The notes under the pieces were generated by a model. That model did no database searches, had not been told where the DNA came from, and saw nothing but the letters and a program-made list of their open reading frames with translations. The translations under genes were made by a program, and so were the position numbers. DNA of 50,823 nt from Paenibacillus vini. Lineage in GTDB: Bacteria; Bacillota; Bacilli; Paenibacillales; Paenibacillaceae. How positions within the stretch are numbered: the first letter of the stretch is position 1; each line of letters starts with the position of its first letter. Below are positions 16,892 to 25,274 of this stretch, piece by piece. The DNA lies in assembly GCF_018403325.1 (NCBI RefSeq), contig NZ_BOSL01000026.1, forward strand, positions 1-50,823, read 5' to 3'.

Positions 16892-16904
16892 AAGGAGCAT
16901 GACC

Positions 16905-17045
16905 ATGAACGCTGTCGAACGCAGAATTGCTGAACTCCGCTGGATGTTAGAAAGCGGAATTGTAACAGACCCATGTTGGATTAACTTTTTGAAAATGGAA
17001 ATCGAGGAACTGGGGGATGGATTCACAAGATCGGAGGCGGCATAA
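16905..17045 (+). CDS. Small hypothetical protein
   Basis: A 46-residue helical protein (NAVERRIAELRWMLE ... EIEELGDG) starts at ATG 16905, with AAAGGAG seven bases upstream. The in-frame ATG at 16899 is too close to that site. The family is not recognised. Confidence 0.55.
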   Translation: MNAVERRIAELRWMLESGIVTDPCWINFLKMEIEELGDGFTRSEAA

Positions 17046-17046
17046 C

Positions 17047-17226
17047 ATGTGGGTTGACCAAATGACAGACGAGCAAAAGCGCGAATATGGATTTGTAGAT
17101 TTAAGCATTTATGAAATGGAGCGCCTTGGTTACGTACTTGCTAAAAACGGATGGAAGAAGGTGCAGCCTAGTGATCATGTGCGGGTGTGGCAGGGAGGCG
17201 AAATACGAAGTCTACGAACACAATGA
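17047..17226 (+). CDS. Small hypothetical protein
   Basis: A 59-residue frame begins at ATG 17047 behind GGAGG (17034-17038). It contains LSIYEMERLGYVLAKNG and is probably a compact helical protein. Its 3' end overlaps the next small gene in another frame by 50 bases. No family is recognised. Confidence 0.5.
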   Translation: MWVDQMTDEQKREYGFVDLSIYEMERLGYVLAKNGWKKVQPSDHVRVWQGGEIRSLRTQ

Positions 17227-17335
17227 GCCGCATTGCGAAAGTTGCCTTAAAGAGGCCATTGATTGCTCAGTATATGTACACGTTAGGAGGTTAGATCCGC
17301 TTGAATACACCACAGCGCAAGAAAGCGAGAGATGA
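17177..17335 (+). CDS. Small zinc-finger protein
   Basis: A 52-residue frame with CGC near the start, then HCESC and a following Cys (AIDC), is consistent with a zinc knuckle. The motif order (CGCGREAKYEV ... HCESCLKEAI ... VRRLDP) looks like a phage protein type I have seen in Gram-positive phages. The start ATG 17177 has only a distant ribosome site and may depend on coupling with the overlapping upstream gene. Confidence 0.55.
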   Translation: MCGCGREAKYEVYEHNEPHCESCLKEAIDCSVYVHVRRLDPLEYTTAQESER

Positions 17336-17495
17336 TTTCAAAGCACTTTTTGCGCTCAGCAGAGTAGCCGGGGAAAACAAAAACGGATACTTCATTTTTA
17401 AAAGTTTGGTACACATGCAAGAATACGAACGCATTTTGCGAGAAATGGAGAGTAGGAATGAGCGATTATCTCAGCAGAGCAATCCAGAAGCTTAA
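17301..17495 (+). CDS. Small hypothetical protein
   Basis: A 64-residue frame starts at TTG 17301 behind TAGGAGGT (17284-17291). It is basic at the N terminus and helical at the C terminus. It overlaps both neighbours in other frames, as is common in this compact region. No family is recognised. Confidence 0.5.
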   Translation: MNTPQRKKARDDFKALFALSRVAGENKNGYFIFKSLVHMQEYERILREMESRNERLSQQSNPEA

Positions 17496-17661
17496 GCACT
17501 TGCAGGATCAAACTACTAATGTCACTTTTGGAGCGGCTCAGCAACAGGTTGGTTGGTTCTTCATGAATGATTTCCAGTCTGTTATCGACGATCTGGAGAC
17601 GCATAAAATCATGTTGGAACAGACGAAAACGCCCCCGGCGGCAACCGAGGACGTTGGATAA
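17458..17661 (+). CDS. Small hypothetical protein
   Basis: A 67-residue protein (MSDYLSRAIQKLKHL ...) is mostly helical. It starts at ATG 17458 behind GGAGAGTAGG and overlaps the previous gene by 38 bases. No family is recognised. Confidence 0.55.
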   Translation: MSDYLSRAIQKLKHLQDQTTNVTFGAAQQQVGWFFMNDFQSVIDDLETHKIMLEQTKTPPAATEDVG

Positions 17662-17729
17662 GCAATTTGAAATTAAATGTTACGGACACAATAACACATT
17701 TTTTAGGAGGTTGTAAAGGGGGAGAAGTT

Positions 17730-18596
17730 TTGCAGGCTATCAGACTTGTAAGCACAAAAGACATGTCACATGATGATTGGTTGGATTGGAGACGTAAGGG
17801 CATAGGCGGATCTGATGTAGCTGCTATCTGCGGTTTGAGTCGTTACAGATCACCTATGGAAGTGTATTTGGACAAGCTTGGCGAAATACCGCCGATTGAT
17901 GACAATCCAAAAATGTTGGCAGGGCGTAAACTGGAACCATTTATAGCTGATTGGTTCGCAGAAGAAACGGGATTGAAGGTATGGCGACAAAACTATATAT
18001 TCCGACATTCAGAACATGAATTTATGTTTGCCAATATTGATCGGTGGCTTCCGGGTCTAAATGCAGGTTTAGAAATAAAAAACACGTCCGAATATGGACG
18101 CGAAGACTGGTCAGGGACACAAGCTCCCCAAGAATATGTTTTACAGTGCAATCATTATATGGCTGTTACCGGTGCTGATCGGTGGTATATAGCGGTTCTG
18201 ATAGGTGGATGGGACTTTCAATGGCGCATCATCGAAAGGGATGACGAACTGATCAATAACCTGATCGTAGTCGAGCGTGAGTTCTGGACAAACCATGTTC
18301 TAGCAAAAGTACCACCAGCATTTTCGCATCAAGACACACAACGGTTGGGCGAGATGTTTCCACAATCTAATTCAGATAGCATCGACCTAGGAGAAGACGC
18401 TTACCCGATTATACAACAATTATTGGAAGCCCGTAAGGTTAAAGCTAATGCAGTTATGCAAGAACAGACTGCAAAGAATCAAATCAAAGGCATGATGGGC
18501 GAAGCGGAGCGCGCTTATTGGCAAGGTGAATTAGCGTTTACGTGGAAGACCGGAGCTAAGAGTCGGACATTTAGAGTAATCGGAGGTAATGACTAA
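17730..18596 (+). CDS. YqaJ-family viral exonuclease (lambda Exo-like)
   Basis: The enzyme (about 288 residues) is a YqaJ/RecB-type nuclease that resects double-stranded ends for the RecT annealase encoded next. Seen in order: WLDWRRKGIGGSDVAAICG (family signature), KLEPFIADWFAEETGLK with the first catalytic acid, then MFANIDRWL and GLEIKNTS, the D...ExK core. The TTG at 17730 with GGGGGAG just upstream best fits the conserved N terminus. It overlaps recT by one base (TAATG), so the two are coupled. Confidence 0.9.
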   Translation: MQAIRLVSTKDMSHDDWLDWRRKGIGGSDVAAICGLSRYRSPMEVYLDKLGEIPPIDDNPKMLAGRKLEPFIADWFAEETGLKVWRQNYIFRHSEHEFMFANIDRWLPGLNAGLEIKNTSEYGREDWSGTQAPQEYVLQCNHYMAVTGADRWYIAVLIGGWDFQWRIIERDDELINNLIVVEREFWTNHVLAKVPPAFSHQDTQRLGEMFPQSNSDSIDLGEDAYPIIQQLLEARKVKANAVMQEQTAKNQIKGMMGEAERAYWQGELAFTWKTGAKSRTFRVIGGND

Positions 18597-19570
18597 TGAC
18601 TAATAAAACTGTGGATCAATCTAATCTTTCAAATCAGTTAGCGGTTAAGGCCGGAAAGAAGTTCGAAGACTTCAACTCTGTAATTAAAAAGGAATTATCT
18701 GATAATTTTCAAGCTATCAAATCTCTTGTACCAAAACATATGACTCCTGAACGCCTGGCTAGAATCACACTAACAGCAATCAGCCGCACTCCTAAATTAG
18801 CGGAATGTACACCAGCATCAATTGTCGGGGCAGTTATGAATTGCGCAACACTGGGCCTTGAACCAAATTTAATAGGACATGCATATCTTGTGCCGTTCTA
18901 TAACAACAAAGTTGGGGCGATGGAGTGTCAGTTCCAAATAGGATATAAAGGACAAATTGACCTGATTCGGCGTACTGGTGATGTGTCAAAGATTTATGCT
19001 GAGACCGTTTATGAGAATGATTTATTTGTATATATCAAAGGCGAAGATAAACGACTAGTTCATGTTCCGTTCGATATGCTCCATCTTCTGGATAACTTCA
19101 TACCCGATAGAAACAAAGACTTTATGGACCTCATGATCGAGGAAGCCATTAAAGACATTAAGAATAAGAACCCTAAAGATCAAGGGAAAGCAGTTAGGTA
19201 TTATTCTGCCTATCGCTTAAAAGATGGTTCATTCGACTTCACAACGATGACCGTTGAACAAAGCTTAATGCATGCTAATAAATTTTCAAAATCGAAATAT
19301 AATGGCAAACTTACCGGGCCATGGGCTGACCACTTTGACAGCATGTGTAAAAAAACATGCATTAAGGAAATGGCAAAGTATATGCCAATCAGCATTGAGA
19401 TTCAAGAAAAACTCGCACTTGATGAAGCTGTGTTAAAACCAAGAAAAGATAACGGTATTGAATCAGACAATATTTTTGATGTTGATTACAAGGTTTTAGA
19501 AGACGAACAGGGTGGTGAAGATGGTGAACCAGTTCCATCCAGTACCGAAACCCAATCACAGACGACGTAA
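18596..19570 (+). CDS. recT: RecT single-strand annealing protein
   Basis: This 324-residue RecT-family protein coats single strands made by the YqaJ nuclease and anneals them to complementary DNA. Typical segments are TPERLARITLTAISRTPKLAECTP (first part), SIVGAVMNCATLGLEPN, the core QIGYKGQIDLIRR, and SMCKKTCIKEMAKYMP. The C-terminal 60 residues are acidic and variable, as in the family. Start and stop overlap both neighbours. Confidence 0.93.
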   Translation: MTNKTVDQSNLSNQLAVKAGKKFEDFNSVIKKELSDNFQAIKSLVPKHMTPERLARITLTAISRTPKLAECTPASIVGAVMNCATLGLEPNLIGHAYLVPFYNNKVGAMECQFQIGYKGQIDLIRRTGDVSKIYAETVYENDLFVYIKGEDKRLVHVPFDMLHLLDNFIPDRNKDFMDLMIEEAIKDIKNKNPKDQGKAVRYYSAYRLKDGSFDFTTMTVEQSLMHANKFSKSKYNGKLTGPWADHFDSMCKKTCIKEMAKYMPISIEIQEKLALDEAVLKPRKDNGIESDNIFDVDYKVLEDEQGGEDGEPVPSSTETQSQTT

Positions 19571-19856
19571 GCCCACTAGCAAGATGAGAGGGCGAATCAC
19601 ACCGGAAGTATACCAAGCGGCGCTAGAGCGATCAGGAGGACGCTGTGAACGATGTGGAGGCCCCGGACCATTGGAAGCTGCACATTTAGTCCGGCGTTGG
19701 AAAATTGAAGTTAGTACCACAGTAAACGACATTGCAATGTTATGCGGTCCCTCAGTTAATACAGGGACCTGTCATAACTGGATTGATTACACAGCTAAGG
19801 GCCGAGAGTGGGCCGAGGATTACAGGAATCGACTTTATCAAAAGGCAAAAGAGTAG
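19521..19856 (+). CDS. Small HNH-type endonuclese-like protein
   Basis: This 111-residue protein has a basic N-terminal tail, then a zinc-bound core: CERCGGPGPLEAAHLVRRW ... MLCG ... TCHNWID. It fits the HNH fold (CxxC, AxH, C...CH). A recombination-linked nicking or end-processing role is plausible given its place after recT, which it overlaps by 50 bases. The start at ATG 19521 has GGGTGGTG upstream. Confidence 0.75.
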   Translation: MVNQFHPVPKPNHRRRKPTSKMRGRITPEVYQAALERSGGRCERCGGPGPLEAAHLVRRWKIEVSTTVNDIAMLCGPSVNTGTCHNWIDYTAKGREWAEDYRNRLYQKAKE

Positions 19857-19864
19857 GTGGTGAC

Positions 19865-20695
19865 ATGTCGGGATGGATTAAGCTCCATCGGAAGGTTACA
19901 AAAAGCCCCATGTACCGACAACTGAACAGCAAGCAGAGGGATGTGATGATGACCGTTCTTCTGCTTGCAAATCATGAATCTAACACATGGGAATTTCGCG
20001 GAGAAATTTACGAAGTACAGCCGGGACAGTTCATAACTTCACTTGATAGCTTGAAAGAACATTGCGCTTCTGACGTAACGACACAAAACATAAGAACTGC
20101 TTTGTTGAAATTAGAAAAGCATGGTTTTTTAACAAACGAATCAACAAAGAAGAACAGGCTGATAACCGTTGTAAACTGGGGTATTTATCAGGGTTGTGCT
20201 GAACCGACTAACAAAGGGACTAACCGACAGCCAACAAACAACCAACAGACAGGTAACAATCAACTAACAACTAACAAGAATGATAAAGAAGTAAATAAAG
20301 AAGAAGAAGAAGAAGCCGCGTACGCGCGAGTGATTGACTATTACCAGCGAAACATTGGCTTTATGGCTCCATTGCAATATGAGTATGTGATTGACTGGCT
20401 TAAAACTTTTGAAGCTGATGTGCTGATGTACGCTATACGGTTAGCGGTAGATCGGGGAGCGCCGAAGTGGGCATATGTTAATCGCACTCTGGAAGCGTGG
20501 CATAGAGACGGAGCAAAGACGCTGGAAGATTGCAAGGCGCTAACAGTCCAGTTTGAGAACAAAAACGAAAGCAAGGGCCGGGGAAGAGTGGAAGAGAGAA
20601 AAGCGCCACAACTTGATCTATACGTACCAACAGAAGAAGAGGTGAAATTCCTTGAAAACATCAACAAACGCAGAAGTGAGGCAGGCAACAGCTAA
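19865..20695 (+). CDS. DnaD-type replication initiator
   Basis: This 276-residue protein has an N-terminal winged helix (about 1-105), a Thr/Asn/Gln-rich linker (about 120-140), and a DnaD-like helical domain (about 150-225: VIDYYQRNIGFMAPLQYEYVI ... WAYVNRTLEAW). Such proteins open the phage origin and load the helicase encoded next. ATG 19865 follows AGGTGGTG. The coding repeats at 20202-20280 may be the origin itself. It overlaps the helicase gene by 44 bases. Confidence 0.88.
   Translation: MSGWIKLHRKVTKSPMYRQLNSKQRDVMMTVLLLANHESNTWEFRGEIYEVQPGQFITSLDSLKEHCASDVTTQNIRTALLKLEKHGFLTNESTKKNRLITVVNWGIYQGCAEPTNKGTNRQPTNNQQTGNNQLTTNKNDKEVNKEEEEEAAYARVIDYYQRNIGFMAPLQYEYVIDWLKTFEADVLMYAIRLAVDRGAPKWAYVNRTLEAWHRDGAKTLEDCKALTVQFENKNESKGRGRVEERKAPQLDLYVPTEEEVKFLENINKRRSEAGNS
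20202..20280. repeat. Iteron-like CTAAC/CCAAC repeats inside the initiator gene (candidate origin)
   Basis: The plus strand is almost free of T and G here and repeats short units: GACTAAC, GACTAACC, CCAACAAAC, CCAACAGAC, CAACTAAC, AACTAAC. An A-rich, easily melted stretch follows (20278-20315). A repeat block then AT-rich DNA inside the initiator gene is the lambda-origin layout. The repeats also encode the low-complexity linker, so this is only a candidate. Confidence 0.4.
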
Positions 20696-21929
20696 CGAGG
20701 AACTGTTAGGGGCCTTTTTGAAAGACCCCTCACTTTTCCCAAACTATAAAGCAGGACTTACACCGGATCATTTCGGGGAGTATGACTGGCTATACAAAAT
20801 CATGCTGGAGACGGATGCCGAGGAAGGATTGAGTTTCAAAGGCGTTGTCCAACGGTGTGAAGCTACAGAACTAAAGACCCTACACTTTTTACGATCATCA
20901 TATTTCAGCGAGACCCGGATCCCGGGATTGATTCGCACTTTGAAAAAGTCACTCTTACAACAAAGGCTACTCGGACTATCCCGGCAAGTTGTAGACGATG
21001 CGGTAGGCGGCAAGGACCCGGACGAAATGTTAAGGGACATACAAAAGACAGCCTTTAACCTTACAACCAGCGAGAGCAAGGACACTAGCGATCCGGACAG
21101 GGACGTAGAGGATTGGGTACAGCATGTATTTGAACTTGCGAATGATCCATCCATAGCGTTCGGACAAATGACTGGACTAACCCCTATCGACAGCATGACA
21201 ACCGGCTGGCATCGAACAGACTTTAGCGTCATCGGCGCACGTACCAGCATGGGTAAAACGGCGTTCGTGGTAGAAATGCTGCTGAGACTAAGCCAAAAGG
21301 GTTATAAGTGCGCAATGTTTTCGCTCGAAATGTCCAAGAAGCAACTTTATTTTCGGATGATGTCCAATCTGATGGAAGTAAACTTCGAACAATTCCGGAC
21401 TGGGAGACTTGCACCGAACCACTATGAACGAGTCAACAAGTACAAGGACGAGCTTAAAAGGCTGTATATCGACGATACCCGAGCAGTGTCGGCGGATTAC
21501 ATTACCGACGAGATGCGGCGCTTAAAACGAACGAGAGGGCTTGATTTCGTGGTAGTCGATTATCTGCAGGACGTGAAGGAGCAAGGTGAAGTAAACGACA
21601 ACGGAGGCAGCGCACTTGCTAGGGTATGCAGGAAGCTGAGAGCAGCGGCACAGGAAAATGACTGTCATATCATGGGCCTATCTCAAGTAGTTCGAGGCGT
21701 GGAGGATCGGAAGGATAAACGACCAGGTAACGCGGACCTATCGGGCAGTACAGGGATTGAAACGAGCGCCGATGTGATCGCCTTGCTTTATCGGGATGAC
21801 TACTATGACCCGAACACAGACAAGCCGAATGTCCTAGAAGTCAACTTCACAAAGCAACGCAACGGTAAAACCGGAAAGGTGGAACTCCACTATGACCGAA
21901 CAACCCAACGAATTACAGAACGTTACTGA
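20652..21929 (+). CDS. DnaB-type replicative helicase
   Basis: This 425-residue hexameric helicase has an N-terminal DnaB domain (about 10-100) and a RecA-like motor (about 165-425). Walker A is GARTSMGKTAF, followed by FSLEMSKKQL, the Walker B-like FVVVDYLQD, GLSQVVRGVEDR and the DNA-binding STGIETSADVIALLYRDDYY end. It starts at TTG 20652 behind GAGGTG, overlapping the initiator gene, as expected for a helicase loaded by that protein. Confidence 0.93.
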   Translation: MKTSTNAEVRQATANEELLGAFLKDPSLFPNYKAGLTPDHFGEYDWLYKIMLETDAEEGLSFKGVVQRCEATELKTLHFLRSSYFSETRIPGLIRTLKKSLLQQRLLGLSRQVVDDAVGGKDPDEMLRDIQKTAFNLTTSESKDTSDPDRDVEDWVQHVFELANDPSIAFGQMTGLTPIDSMTTGWHRTDFSVIGARTSMGKTAFVVEMLLRLSQKGYKCAMFSLEMSKKQLYFRMMSNLMEVNFEQFRTGRLAPNHYERVNKYKDELKRLYIDDTRAVSADYITDEMRRLKRTRGLDFVVVDYLQDVKEQGEVNDNGGSALARVCRKLRAAAQENDCHIMGLSQVVRGVEDRKDKRPGNADLSGSTGIETSADVIALLYRDDYYDPNTDKPNVLEVNFTKQRNGKTGKVELHYDRTTQRITERY

Positions 21930-22305
21930 GGATAAAGACCAGCTAATCGAACGATATCAAGAAATCCTGATGCGGCAAGTTGAAGCGGCCTACGAAAAAG
22001 GCGATATGGAACCCGATGTGTACATGCTTTTCATGAGCAAGGTTTGTGAAGCGGAAACGAAGGAAGAAGCTTACGACTACTATCAGGATGTATTCGCAGA
22101 ACTAGCAGACTACCATGAAGACCGCTTGCAAGCTCGGATATTGAAAGGCGCGGAGTACATCGAATCTATCGGGCCAGAACATCCGCACTATACAGCCGCA
22201 ATGAAAAAATATGATGACCTTTGCGAACAATTGAACGAACAAAAAGAAAGGAGACGAGCGAATGATCGCGGTGGAAGAAAGAGAATCTCCGAAAAGGCAA
22301 ATTAA
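21892..22305 (+). CDS. Hypothetical acidic phage protein
   Basis: The 137-residue protein is strongly helical and acidic with a basic C-terminal tail. It overlaps the helicase gene by 38 bases, with AAAGGTGG upstream. No family is recognised. Its position suggests a replication accessory role, which is only a guess. Confidence 0.6.
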   Translation: MTEQPNELQNVTEDKDQLIERYQEILMRQVEAAYEKGDMEPDVYMLFMSKVCEAETKEEAYDYYQDVFAELADYHEDRLQARILKGAEYIESIGPEHPHYTAAMKKYDDLCEQLNEQKERRRANDRGGRKRISEKAN

Positions 22306-22525
22306 CCCTTTAGGCTTGGCTGATCGAGTCTACGTTGCTAGATACTACGAATACGATGGGCCAAACACACTAGGGGCGTTGTTTGGGAAAAGCAAGCAAA
22401 CCATTGAATCACTCATGAAAACAATGAAAAATTCCGGCGAGTACGATATATACCGCAATCTAACGGATGAAGAGTACGAAAAGATGATTAACGCAGCTGA
22501 AAGGAGTGGGAAATATGACATGTGA
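22262..22525 (+). CDS. Small hypothetical protein with HTH-like segment
   Basis: An 87-residue protein starts at ATG 22262 behind AAAGGAGACGAGCG. Residues about 35-62 (YDGPNTLGALFGKSKQTIESLMKTM) could form a helix-turn-helix. It overlaps both neighbours. No family is recognised. Confidence 0.55.
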   Translation: MIAVEERESPKRQINPLGLADRVYVARYYEYDGPNTLGALFGKSKQTIESLMKTMKNSGEYDIYRNLTDEEYEKMINAAERSGKYDM

Positions 22526-22697
22526 AATGCCAGGATGCGAACGAGTGGCGAAAAAGAGATGGAGAACAATACCAATTTGCAATAGTTGTCACGGCAAACT
22601 AAGAAAGGAAACACTCTCGTTTTATGACGGTCGGACGAAACCAGAGAATCGCAGAATGTACAAGCAGTTTAAGGAAGTGGAGGCGAAGGCGAAATGA
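22515..22697 (+). CDS. Small zinc-finger protein
   Basis: This 60-residue basic protein has Cys residues at CEMPGC and CNSC, enough for one zinc knuckle. ATG 22515 follows AAGGAGTGGG. It overlaps the resolvase gene by four bases (ATGA). Confidence 0.6.
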   Translation: MTCEMPGCERVAKKRWRTIPICNSCHGKLRKETLSFYDGRTKPENRRMYKQFKEVEAKAK

Positions 22698-23227
22698 GAT
22701 TTGTAGGAATCGACCCAAGCACCAAAACAGGACTTGTTATCTTAGACGAGCAAGGAAATGTGTGGGACAAAAAAGAAATCCATCTCAAGAACGGCATATA
22801 TTCCAGCAGCGAGGAACTTCATGAATACGGGATAGACATTGTTCAAAGCATCCCCAGTAACTCTGTAATCTGCATTGAAGGCTTCTCATACGGTTCCAAA
22901 GGTAAAGGAGTGAGCACCCAATACGGCGTAGGGTTTTCAATCAGATTTGCTTTAGCGGATGTAGGATTGAAATTTATCGAAGTCACTCCAAGCCAGGTGA
23001 AGAAGTTCGCCACCGGAAAAGGGAACACACCGAAAGATGGAATGGTATTGCCGATCTATCGCAACTGGGGATTCGAGGACAATTCAGATAACATACGTGA
23101 CGCGTTTGTACTGGCTGAAATAGCCCGGCATATCCGTGGGGGTGCAGTTGGTCATAAATATCAACAGGAAGTCGTACAAGCCATCCTAGAGCCCTCAAAA
23201 CCTAAAAAGAAATCAAAGGCGGTGTAA
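22694..23227 (+). CDS. RuvC-like Holliday junction resolvase
   Basis: This 177-residue RNase H-fold nuclease has the acids expected for RuvC-type resolvases: GIDPSTKTG (Asp7), ICIEGFS (Glu) and a C-terminal DNIRDAFVLA pair. The internal TPSQVKKFATGKGNTPKDGM segment is characteristic. It should trim branched recombination and replication intermediates before packaging, matching the nearby YqaJ/RecT pair. Confidence 0.88.
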   Translation: MRFVGIDPSTKTGLVILDEQGNVWDKKEIHLKNGIYSSSEELHEYGIDIVQSIPSNSVICIEGFSYGSKGKGVSTQYGVGFSIRFALADVGLKFIEVTPSQVKKFATGKGNTPKDGMVLPIYRNWGFEDNSDNIRDAFVLAEIARHIRGGAVGHKYQQEVVQAILEPSKPKKKSKAV

Positions 23228-23228
23228 C

Positions 23229-23828
23229 ATGAATCTCACTAAACTTTTTGAAATGCAACGCGTACTGGACGAACGGATTGTGAAGGAGAAAGGTTTGGAA
23301 GGACAGGACCTATTGCCACAAAAGATTCTAGCGCTCCAGGTTGAACTTGGGGAGTGTGCACAAAATTGGCGAGGGTTCAAGTATTGGAGTAAGGACCAGA
23401 AGCCACGGACGATTATGGAGCATCTTTGTACCGAATGTGATGGTAGAGGGCAAACGGAAGATCGATTCGGAATTTACGATTGCGAAGGGTGCGGTGGAAA
23501 TCCGGTAATTAAAACTTCTAACCCGCTCCTGGAAGAGTATATCGATTGTCTCCATTTCATATTGTCGATTGGATTGGTTGATGACCTGTACGAGAACTTA
23601 TCAATTGATCTTGTATCACTCAAAACGGATTCAATCACTAAAAGTTTTATTCGAATTTTTAATCAGATCGGGCAACTTGAATGCGACTTCGACGCTTACG
23701 AATATCAAAACTTAATTGAATACTTTCTTGGACTAGGTGAAATGCTCGGTTTCACCTGGGAACAAATCGAAGAGGCATACATGAGCAAAAACCAGACGAA
23801 CCACAAGCGGCAGGACACCGGATATTAA
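23229..23828 (+). CDS. Dimeric dUTPase with inserted zinc-knuckle
   Basis: This 199-residue all-alpha NTP pyrophosphatase (dUTPase_2/MazG type) hydrolyses dUTP so that uracil stays out of phage DNA. Metal-binding segments are VELGECAQNWRGFK (about 38-51) and EEYIDCLHF (about 102-110). Between them lies an insert with CTEC (67-70) and CEGC (85-88), similar to a DnaJ knuckle. I regard the insert as unusual. It follows the resolvase gene after one base. Confidence 0.82.
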   Translation: MNLTKLFEMQRVLDERIVKEKGLEGQDLLPQKILALQVELGECAQNWRGFKYWSKDQKPRTIMEHLCTECDGRGQTEDRFGIYDCEGCGGNPVIKTSNPLLEEYIDCLHFILSIGLVDDLYENLSIDLVSLKTDSITKSFIRIFNQIGQLECDFDAYEYQNLIEYFLGLGEMLGFTWEQIEEAYMSKNQTNHKRQDTGY

Positions 23829-23990
23829 TAGATACCGTTTCAAGCCCCTAAGAGCGTGATTCTGGCGGCTTTGGACATACGGAAGTATAAACGGAAGGGT
23901 AAAACAGACGGAAGCCCATAAGCCCATAGAAACGGCTTAACCATTAAACAGAGTTTTCGGATAGATAAACTGTGAGAGGAAGATGAACGG

Positions 23991-24323
23991 ATGGAAGATT
24001 TCAAAAAGTTACTTGTTCGGTGTTCGCCTGGAATGTACGAAAGAGTTGTAATTGGGGATTTCGGATTGTCGATTCAAGCGAGTTCCACACATTACAGTTC
24101 GCCAAGGAAAACATTGAGTGACGCGCAGGATTATAACGAATTTGAATTGGCGATTTTCGAGAATGACGAATGGATTGATCCCCTAGAAGATGAACGGTTT
24201 GTTGAAGTTATAGGTTTGCTCAAAGACAGATATGAACCCGGACCATTTGGAGTGGGCGCATACATTCCTGACCACATTATTCAAACGGTTTGTAATTTTA
24301 TCGAAACGAATCTAGCTGTCTAA
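23991..24323 (+). CDS. Hypothetical phage protein
   Basis: The 110-residue soluble protein (MEDFKKLLVRCSPGMY ...) starts behind GAGAGGAAG. No family is recognised. It is preceded by 162 non-coding bases without an ATG, containing three GGAAG repeats and a doubled CCCATA; I see no promoter there. Confidence 0.6.
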   Translation: MEDFKKLLVRCSPGMYERVVIGDFGLSIQASSTHYSSPRKTLSDAQDYNEFELAIFENDEWIDPLEDERFVEVIGLLKDRYEPGPFGVGAYIPDHIIQTVCNFIETNLAV

Positions 24324-24355
24324 TCACCCCTCATCATCTAAAGGAGGAATAACAA

Positions 24356-24610
24356 ATGAAAGTACAAATCGAAGGACAACTATATCTGGAATCGGACGAA
24401 AGACAGTTTGTGATTAAGCAATATAACGGCAAGGTAGACGATAAAGGCAAAGAGTTATTTCAGGCAAAAGGGTACTTTTCGAGCATTGAAGGAGCGATTA
24501 AGCACCTTGTAAAGATGAAGTTAATGGAGAGCACCTCTACAACACTCGGAGAGCTTCTAAGAGAAATTGAAAGCATCAAGGGGTACATTGAATCCAAGGT
24601 AACTATATAA
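24356..24610 (+). CDS. Small phage protein
   Basis: This 84-residue protein begins MKVQIEGQLYLESDERQF and ends in a helix (TTLGELLREIESIKGYIE). It looks like a common small phage protein that models as a sheet plus helix. AAAGGAGG gives strong support for ATG 24356. The function is unknown. Confidence 0.65.
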   Translation: MKVQIEGQLYLESDERQFVIKQYNGKVDDKGKELFQAKGYFSSIEGAIKHLVKMKLMESTSTTLGELLREIESIKGYIESKVTI

Positions 24611-24640
24611 CGCCTGTAATGGGCTATAAGGAGGCTCCCC

Positions 24641-24823
24641 ATGAATGACAAAACAATCCCGAGATTAACGAGCCGGGAAAGAAAATATAAAGACGCTGAA
24701 TTCTTTGAAGAGGTAATCACTATTCTCAGGGATGAAGGATATAGCAGACATTGGAAAGACTTACGCAGAAAGCTCCATAAGTTGCTGGATAGATGTGAAA
24801 AGGCAGGTGAGTCCCATGAATGA
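24641..24823 (+). CDS. Small hypothetical protein
   Basis: A 60-residue charged, helical protein starts at ATG 24641 behind AAGGAGG. It overlaps the next gene by eight bases. No family is recognised. Confidence 0.6.
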   Translation: MNDKTIPRLTSRERKYKDAEFFEEVITILRDEGYSRHWKDLRRKLHKLLDRCEKAGESHE

Positions 24824-25181
24824 CCGGATACAAGAGATAAGAGAAAGACTTGAGGCGGCTAGTCCTGGTCCCTGGACAATTTATGAATATTCGGACTACA
24901 GAGGTTATGAGGTACACAAATACCCCATTGGTTATAAATCAGCCATAACAGGCTGGGGAAAAGTTTTACAGACGAAAGAAGACGCTTCGTTAATCGCAAA
25001 TGCGCCGACAGACATTTCCTATCTCCTATCTGAAGTAGAAAGACTACAAACGGCGTTAGAGTTCTACGCAGACGAGAAAACATATGAAACGAATGTTGTT
25101 GATCAATGGGGACCCGTCACAAAAATTGATTTTGACTCAGGTGAGAGGGCCCGTACTAACCTATCCCACCTTAAAGGATAA
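24816..25181 (+). CDS. Phage protein with SPGPW / ASLIANAP motifs
   Basis: This 121-residue protein has RERLEAASPGPW near the start and EDASLIANAPTDISYLLSEVERLQ later, a combination found in many small phage and actinophage proteins that resemble Ead/Ea22. The function is unknown. ATG 24816 follows GCAGGTGAG. Confidence 0.65.
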   Translation: MNDRIQEIRERLEAASPGPWTIYEYSDYRGYEVHKYPIGYKSAITGWGKVLQTKEDASLIANAPTDISYLLSEVERLQTALEFYADEKTYETNVVDQWGPVTKIDFDSGERARTNLSHLKG

Positions 25182-25192
25182 CCCTTATACAC

Positions 25193-25220
25193 CCTTATAC
25201 GGCTCGGGATTATTCGGACG
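25193..25220 (+). repeat. Intergenic CCTTATACGGCTCG element, copy 1
   Basis: CCTTATACGGCTCG (25193-25206) is followed by GGATTATTCGGACG. The same 14 bases recur at 29677-29690, again just before a DNA-modification gene. A shorter direct copy (ACCCTTATAC) lies immediately upstream. Confidence 0.6.
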
Positions 25221-25274
25221 ATACGATGGCGGCATACGCCGCAACAAGCGCTAAACACGAGAGGGTGAACAGCA

